Below are positions 9,501-12,629 of a stretch of 12,629 bases of DNA, piece after piece. Source of the stretch: Thermoanaerobaculia bacterium (lineage in GTDB: Bacteria > Acidobacteriota > Thermoanaerobaculia > Gp7-AA8); the NCBI GenBank assembly GCA_023700825.1, contig JAMPYE010000075.1, positions 1 to 12,629 of the forward strand, given 5' to 3'. Each line of letters starts with the position of its first letter. Position 1 is the first letter of the stretch. The notes beneath the pieces were generated by a model. It was given only the letters and a program-made list of their open reading frames with translations. It did no database searches and was not told where the DNA came from. Made by a program: the position numbers and the translations under genes.

Positions 9501-9624
9501 CCGAGGCGAAAAACGACTCTTCATCGCCGAGCTCGTGAAGGCTCATCCAGTGCGAGCGCTCCGCCTTCTGGTCAAAGCGCGTTCGGAACGTATCCAGATC
9601 GAGTTCTCTCGTGTTGTCGGCCAT
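6586..9624 (-). CDS. actB: Alternative Complex III Fe-S/molybdopterin-like subunit ActB
   Basis: Large peripheral subunit of ACIII, 1012 residues, that carries electrons from quinol at ActC to the ActA haems. The extended leader has its twin-arginine-like motif internally, DRRDFVKLMGSS at 58-69, then a hydrophobic run ending SAC (78), matching the extended Tat signal known from MoCo/Fe-S proteins of this group. Residues about 85-760 form the molybdopterin-oxidoreductase-like domain, reported to lack the Mo cofactor in ACIII. Residues about 780-1000 form the ferredoxin-like domain with cysteines 787/790/793/797, 843/846/851/855, 875/881/885, 924/927 and 954/958. The motif CVGTRYCANNC has Thr878 where a [4Fe-4S] motif has Cys, which fits one [3Fe-4S] and three [4Fe-4S] clusters. 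I chose the ATG at 9624 (MADNTREL) because the frame, though open to 9795, would otherwise overlap actA. GGAG sits only two bases before it. Confidence 0.96.
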   Translation of the reverse strand: MADNTRELDLDTFRTRFDQKAERSHWMSLHELGDEESFFASVSEEFPQQAVPLNDGVDRRDFVKLMGSSLALAGLSACTVPQEKIVPYVRQPENMVPGKPLFFATAMTLGGVATGVLVESHMGRPTKIEGNPDHPGSMGATDVFTQASILGLYDPDRAKTVRHLGNITTWTNFLGALGTELKPLKDAAGEGIAILTEHVTSPTLGAQMKTLLAALPKARWHQYEPHGRDNDLEGSRLAFGGAFASTWYAFDKADVVVSIDADFLASGPGSVRYARDFMSKRRVRRGTSSANRLYSIETMPTPTGTAADHRLPLKPSEIEKFAFALGGAFGVGPGASLGSEHDAWLKAVAKDLESSRGRSIVIAGPEQPAAVHALAHAINETLGNTGVTVFHSDPIDAAPAIGRESLRQLSADMAAGKVRVLLMVGVNPVFDAPADFGFAAALDKVPFRASLSLYFDETAELCHWHVPQTHYLESWGDARAFDGTTSIVQPLIAPLYNGRDAHELFAILTDDANMPYDIVRNYWKAQKPGLDFEASWNKWLRDGVIEGTALTPRAMPVALGAIAPSNRSGDVEVSFRPDPAVYDGRFANNAWLQELPKPITKLTWDNAALMSPATATKLGLVGDRGLPGEGNEQNLHLWSRRAPVIEIKHGSRALKVAAWVVPGHPDGAITLHTGYGRTRGGSVASPKEKAKGGGFNAYALRTSDALGYAVTQVVIAEGDYQLACTQLHHVMPDDRDIVRSGTLEEFTKNPALAEVHEGPHSGEMSLYPKWESETGYKWGLAVDTTVCTGCNGCVIACHAENNIAIVGKPQVMMGRELHWMRIDTYYKGSMKSPEFSVNQPLMCQHCENAPCEPVCPVEATSHSTEGLNEMTYNRCVGTRYCANNCPYKVRRFNYFQFADWDTESLKLMRNPDVTVRSRGVMEKCSLCVQRINAARIDAEREGRRIRDGEIRTACQAACPTQAIVFGDVADPNSVVSKLKAEPHSYRVLEEVNTNPRTSYLGAVRNKNKEIAG

Positions 9625-9701
9625 GACTCCGGTATCCGATCTCGGGGTGTCAGTCGCAGGAAGGACGCGGGGAGAGGTCGAGCTCTCGACGCGACGCAAC
9701 C
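9625..9701 (-). other. 77-base actA-actB spacer with a short inverted repeat
   Basis: This is the only gap longer than about 25 bases inside the respiratory operon. It contains a short inverted repeat at 9677-9690 (GTCGAG, two-base loop, CTCGAC) that could form a small hairpin in the transcript, about 50 bases before the actB start. No run of T follows it, so it is not a standard terminator. A role in setting the actA:actB ratio or in mRNA stability is conceivable, but nothing in the sequence proves it. The spacer could instead be partly coding if actB started further upstream, since its frame stays open to 9795. Confidence 0.3.
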
Positions 9702-10346
9702 TTAGTAATGGCACACCGAGCAGTTCGTCTTGCTCTGAATTCGGTATTCCTTCACCAGCTGCGCACCGAGCGCCTGCTGGTCGTCGGCTTTCCATGCCAT
9801 GTCGTAGACCTTGTCACGCGGCCGCACGAACTTCTCGGGGCTGCGGTGGCACTGGAGGCACCACCCCATGCTCATCGGCTCGGCCTGGTAGGTCAGCTGC
9901 ATCTGGTCGACGCGACCGTGGCACGAGACGCAGCCGATTCCCTTGGCCACGTGAATACTGTGGTTGAACTGCACGAAGTCGGGCGTCCGATGCAGGCGCT
10001 CCCACTGGATGGCGACGCCGGAACGGTAGGCTTCCCGGATCGGCTCGAGCATCTTCGCGTTCGTCCAGATTTCCTTGTGGCAATTCATGCAGGTCGCCAC
10101 CGGCGGGATGCCGGCGAAGTTGCTCGTCTCGACGCTCGTGTGGCAGTACCGGCAGTCGATCCCCAGGCCCGACACGTGATGCTGGTGGCTGAACGGCACC
10201 GGCTGCTCGAGCGCGACTCCCTGCTGGGTCACGTAGGGTGACTGCTGGAGCATGTAGAGAAGGAACCCCAGAAAGCCGACGAGTGCGGCTCCACCGACGA
10301 TGCTCGCTCTGGCGATTGCGTTGGCGCTTCTCGGAAAGATCTGCAT
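9702..10346 (-). CDS. actA: Alternative Complex III pentahaem cytochrome c subunit ActA
   Basis: Membrane-anchored pentahaem cytochrome c of ACIII, 214 residues, on the periplasmic side; it conducts electrons from the ActB Fe-S clusters to ActE or directly to the oxidase. The N-terminus MQIFPRSANAIARAS is characteristic of ActA. One transmembrane helix at about 14-33 acts as an uncleaved anchor. Five CXXCH sites are present: CRYCH (65-69), CMNCH (86-90), CVSCH (139-143), CLQCH (163-167) and CSVCH (209-213), the last almost at the C-terminus. Extra histidines in PFSHQHH (51-57) and FNHSIH (127-132) are likely distal haem ligands. It is the first gene of the ACIII set, after a 214-base non-coding gap. 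No good Shine-Dalgarno precedes the ATG (ACATAAAGC-ATG), but the N-terminal sequence strongly supports this start. Confidence 0.97.
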   Translation of the reverse strand: MQIFPRSANAIARASIVGGAALVGFLGFLLYMLQQSPYVTQQGVALEQPVPFSHQHHVSGLGIDCRYCHTSVETSNFAGIPPVATCMNCHKEIWTNAKMLEPIREAYRSGVAIQWERLHRTPDFVQFNHSIHVAKGIGCVSCHGRVDQMQLTYQAEPMSMGWCLQCHRSPEKFVRPRDKVYDMAWKADDQQALGAQLVKEYRIQSKTNCSVCHY

Positions 10347-10560
10347 GCTTTATGTGACTCACGCGCGGACGCGCAAAAGCCTCGAGAGGAGGCTCGCGTC
10401 CCAGGGTCAGATTTTTTCGACTGCGTGATAACTTATGAAGCGCCGAGGCGCTCGGCGATCGCGGCGAAGACTACCACCACGCCTCAGGGCGCTCAAGAAA
10501 AAACTTGCGATTTTTCGTGTTTTTCTGCGATGAACATCACGTTTCAAAGTGAACGATGAT
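10347..10560 (-). promoter_or_regulatory. Non-coding gap: probable promoter and leader of the ACIII-caa3 operon
   Basis: This 214-base gap separates the kinase/membrane-protein pair from actA and is the only place in the window long enough for a control region. Near 10498-10524 it is unusually A/T-rich, with an A6 run (10498-10503) and two T5 runs (10511-10515 and 10520-10524). The hexamer TGCGAT occurs twice, exactly 20 bases apart (10506 and 10526). A perfect 7-base inverted repeat with a 3-base loop lies at 10441-10457 (CGCCGAG/CTCGGCG). Reading towards actA I find only weak -10-like matches (CATAAG near 10433-10438, TAGTCT near 10467-10472 with TTGAGC 17 bases before it), so no promoter is assigned precisely. 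Any terminator of the upstream pair must also lie here, but no hairpin followed by a strong T run is evident. Confidence 0.5.
10378..10394 (-). promoter_or_regulatory. Leader hairpin before actA, possible weak attenuator
   Basis: On the minus strand AGCCTC-CTCTC-GAGGCT forms a 6-base stem with a 5-base loop, followed at once by a short T run (TTTT, of which the first T belongs to the stem) and then GC-rich sequence. It sits about 32 bases before the actA start, inside the expected leader. The short T run makes it a weak intrinsic terminator at best; it may be an attenuator-like or stability structure, or chance in GC-rich DNA. A second small inverted repeat, GCGCG-TC-CGCGC, follows it directly. 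Confidence 0.2.
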
Positions 10561-11016
10561 TCAATGACGAGTGACGCGCGCCACACGGATTCGCAGGGCG
10601 ACTGCTGCAAGCGCGACGGTCGCGACAGGAGCCAGCTGAAGCGCGACCTCGAGCCCCGTCAGCGTCGAGCCGATCTCCCTCACTGAGACCGCGATCCAGG
10701 TCGCGGTCGTCAACGACGACGCAAGCGTCGCGACGAGACCGAGGCGAATCCACCGGGGAGCCGCGCTTCCTGATCCCGTCCAACGACCCCAGAGCGCGGC
10801 GAGAAACCCCGGGAGCCCGAGCAGGCCGAGAACGAACGACACCAGGAAGGCGCCGATCGTGCCGTCGATCGCCCCTTCGCCACGAACGCTCGCCCAGAAC
10901 ACCGGCATCGGCCAGCGGAGCGAGAGGACTGCGCAGCAACTCAGGAGCGCCCGGAGCACCGGAGCGATTCCCCCGCGCGACGCTCCCGGAAGCTTCGTCA
11001 CCGCGCGTCCGCTCAT
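10561..11016 (-). CDS. Hypothetical four-helix integral membrane protein
   Basis: I do not recognise this protein of 151 residues. It has a short basic N-terminus (MSGRAVTKLPGASR) and about four hydrophobic helices at 20-42, 51-74, 91-112 and 120-143, ending in a basic tail RIRVARVTRH. Cys27 and Cys28 sit in the first helix. There is no signal-peptide cleavage motif, haem motif or enzymatic signature; short G-L-P-G and G-R-W-T-G-S-G turns link the helices. The gene starts 15 bases after the hybrid kinase stop and has GGAG seven bases before its ATG, so co-transcription with the kinase is likely. High GC and codon use are like the neighbours. It could be a membrane partner of the kinase or an unrelated small protein; the sequence does not decide this. 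Confidence 0.75.
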   Translation of the reverse strand: MSGRAVTKLPGASRGGIAPVLRALLSCCAVLSLRWPMPVFWASVRGEGAIDGTIGAFLVSFVLGLLGLPGFLAALWGRWTGSGSAAPRWIRLGLVATLASSLTTATWIAVSVREIGSTLTGLEVALQLAPVATVALAAVALRIRVARVTRH

Positions 11017-11031
11017 CCGCAGTCTCCGCGG

Positions 11032-12629
11032 TCAGTTCCGGATACCGGACGCACGCTGCCGGCGATCCAGGTCGCGGATCGCCGTGATCAGGCGGTTCGC
11101 GGTCGCGCCGCCTTTCCTGACAACGCCGGCTATCTTGCTCTCGAGCTGCATCCGTTCCGCGGGCGAGACGTCGTGCGAGGTGAGGATGAGAATCGGGATC
11201 GTCGCGGTTCGCGGCTCGTTCTTCAGTTGCGTGGCGACCTCGAAACCGTTCATCCCGGGCATCATCAGATCGAGCACCACGGTGTCGGGAAGAATCTCTC
11301 GCGCGATCGCGAGCCCTTCCTCGCCCGACAGCGCACGCTGCACGTCGAAGCCGTTCGCCTCGAGTTCGTCACCGAGAAGATCGAACACCGCCGGATCGTC
11401 GTCGATGATCAGCAGTCTCGGCCTGAGCTTCCCCCCTCCCGAAGAGGTCAGCTCCCGGAGGCGTTGCACGAACCGCTGGCGGTCGACCGGCTTCACCATG
11501 TAGTCCTCGGCGCCGAGCGCCAGCCCGAGATCGCGGTTCTGCGTCATCGACACGATCACCACCGGAATCTCCCGGGTCAGGTCGTCCGCCTTGAGCCGCT
11601 TGAGCACCTCCCAGCCGTCGAGCCCCGGGAGAACGAGGTCGAGCGTGATCGCGACGGGACGAACCTGTCGCGCCAGCCGAAGCGCCTCCTCGCCGAGCCG
11701 CGCGCGCACCGCCGAGTAACCCGCCGCCTCGATGTAGCCGCGCAAGGTCTCGTAGGTGACCGGGTCGTCTTCCACGACGAGGATGCGCTCCGCCGCTGCG
11801 GCCAACTGCGGTCCGTCGCTCCGGACGGCCGTCGCGGCGACCTCGAGCCTAACCGGAATGCGGAACCAGAAGTTGCTGCCGCTTCCCTGCTCGCTCTGCA
11901 CTCCGACCACGCCTCCCTGCAACTCCACGAACTTCTTCACGAGGGAGAGGCCGAGGCCGGTCCCCTCGAATTGCCGGCTGATCGTAGCGTCGACCTGACG
12001 GAACTCCTCGAAAACGACCGGAAGGTTCTCCGGCGAGATCCCGATCCCGTGGTCGGTCACCGAGATCTCGACCGCGTCCCCCCCACGCAGCACCCGGGGA
12101 ACCAGCGTCGCGCGCACGGTGACGGAGGATTCCTCGTGCGAGAACTTCACGGCATTCGAGAGAAGGTTGTAGAGCACCTGCTTGAACTTCCCCGAATCAC
12201 CCTCGACCACCGGCAGGTCCGCCGAGATCTCCAGATCGAACGCAACCCGTTTCCGCTGTGCCATCCCCCTCATGAGGTGGCAGACCCCTTCGATCTGGGG
12301 CCGGACCTCGAATGGCTCGACAAACACCTCCATCTTCCCCGCCTCGATCTTCGACAGGTCGAGGATGTCGTTGATGATGTTGAGCAGATGCTGTCCCGAG
12401 GTCTGGATCAGGTTAAGGAAGTTGAAGTGCTTCTCCGAGATATCGCCCTTGAGCCGCTCCGAAAGAATCTCGGAGAAGCCGATGATCGAGTTCAGCGGCG
12501 TCCGGAGCTCGTGGCTCATGTTGGCGAGGAAGGCGCTCTTGGCCTGGTTCGCCTGCTCCGCCTCGAGACGCTTGATCGCGAGCTCCCGGAGCATGCGCGC
12601 CTTCGAAATCGCCGACACCGCGTGCTCGC
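11032..12629 (-). CDS. Hybrid sensor histidine kinase with two C-terminal receiver domains, 5' end missing
   Basis: Phosphorelay sensor kinase cut by the right edge. The frame is open to the window end, so the GTG at 12618 is probably internal; residues are numbered from it. The first codons read EHAVSAISKARMLREL, which resembles the closing helix of a GAF domain. A coiled-coil stretch leads into HisKA, with the phospho-accepting His36 in ANMSHELRTPLNSIIGFSE. HATPase_c follows with the N box (NLLSNAVKF, Asn151/Asn155), G1 (DHGIGI, from Asp189), F box (FEEF, 203-206) and G2 (GTGLGLS, 219-225). Receiver 1 has Asp284/Asp285, phospho-acceptor Asp327 (LDLVLPG) and Lys376. Receiver 2 has Asp406-408, Asp450 (LDLMMPG) and Lys502. 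All key residues are present and no HPt or output domain follows, so phosphate must go to a partner encoded elsewhere. The signal is unknown. Its closeness to the respiratory operon suggests, but does not show, redox or oxygen control. Confidence 0.95.
   Translation of the reverse strand, partial: EHAVSAISKARMLRELAIKRLEAEQANQAKSAFLANMSHELRTPLNSIIGFSEILSERLKGDISEKHFNFLNLIQTSGQHLLNIINDILDLSKIEAGKMEVFVEPFEVRPQIEGVCHLMRGMAQRKRVAFDLEISADLPVVEGDSGKFKQVLYNLLSNAVKFSHEESSVTVRATLVPRVLRGGDAVEISVTDHGIGISPENLPVVFEEFRQVDATISRQFEGTGLGLSLVKKFVELQGGVVGVQSEQGSGSNFWFRIPVRLEVAATAVRSDGPQLAAAAERILVVEDDPVTYETLRGYIEAAGYSAVRARLGEEALRLARQVRPVAITLDLVLPGLDGWEVLKRLKADDLTREIPVVIVSMTQNRDLGLALGAEDYMVKPVDRQRFVQRLRELTSSGGGKLRPRLLIIDDDPAVFDLLGDELEANGFDVQRALSGEEGLAIAREILPDTVVLDLMMPGMNGFEVATQLKNEPRTATIPILILTSHDVSPAERMQLESKIAGVVRKGGATANRLITAIRDLDRRQRASGIRN

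Noticed and set aside
7609..9705. Open frame of 698 codons on the plus strand opposite actB
   Set aside because: Same cause: a mirror of the biased codon use of actB. It shows no recognisable motif, and the minus-strand frame has clear ActB signatures throughout.
9625..9795. Longer actB frame starting at 9795
   Set aside because: It would overlap actA by about 94 bases and add 57 residues without family resemblance; the MADNTREL start at 9624 gives a typical ActB N-terminus.
10441..10457. Inverted repeat CGCCGAG-GCG-CTCGGCG as an intrinsic terminator of the kinase operon
   Set aside because: Reading in the minus direction it is followed by CTTCATAAG, not by a run of T, so termination by this hairpin is not supported; it is kept only as a structure in the control region.
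10407..10610. 67-codon minus-strand frame across the end of the 151-residue gene and the non-coding gap
   Set aside because: It overlaps the end of a better-supported gene, has a basic motif-free translation and lies partly in the A/T-tract region.
12616..12618. GTG at 12618 as the true start of the hybrid kinase
   Set aside because: The frame remains open to the window edge and the upstream residues EHA continue a GAF-like closing helix, so the gene most likely begins outside the window.

Overview
The window is one stretch of high-GC bacterial DNA in which every supported gene lies on the minus strand, so it reads from right to left. Its core is an apparently complete gene set for Alternative Complex III (ACIII, quinol:electron-acceptor oxidoreductase), followed directly by genes for a caa3-type cytochrome c oxidase. 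ACIII and caa3 side by side, a lipoprotein ActE, an ActB with an extended Tat-type leader and a large hybrid sensor kinase suggest a Gram-negative aerobe. Acidobacteriota, Gemmatimonadota or a related deep phylum fit best, but this is inference from gene content and composition; the sequence holds no taxonomic marker such as rRNA.

Layout from right to left. (1) 12629-11032 is the 3' part of a hybrid sensor histidine kinase (end of a GAF-like domain, HisKA, HATPase_c, two receiver domains); its N-terminus is outside the window. (2) 11016-10561 is a small four-helix membrane protein of unknown function, 15 bases downstream and probably in the same transcript. (3) 10560-10347 is a non-coding gap with A/T tracts and several inverted repeats, the likely site of the promoter and leader of the respiratory operon. 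(4) 10346-2762 holds actA, actB, actC, actD, actE and actF. (5) 2769-2257 is an uncharacterised one-helix protein of a kind I recognise as recurring beside such oxidase loci. (6) 2238-1429 is a SCO/SenC copper chaperone, 1416-427 is CoxB with a fused cytochrome c domain, and 407 to the left edge is the first 135 residues of CoxA.

How the genes fit together. ActC and ActF (membrane, NrfD-like) with ActB (Fe-S clusters), ActA (five haems) and ActE (one haem, lipid-anchored) should oxidise quinol and pass electrons to the haem c domain fused to CoxB, then through CuA to CoxA and oxygen. The SCO protein would help load CuA. From actC to the 170-residue gene, stop and start codons overlap or touch, implying translational coupling; the only gap above about 25 bases inside the operon is between actA and actB. 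No mobile element, CRISPR array, tRNA or rRNA was seen. Nothing here looks like a wholly new system. The least described parts are the 170-residue accessory protein, the 151-residue membrane protein with its kinase, and the leader region before actA.
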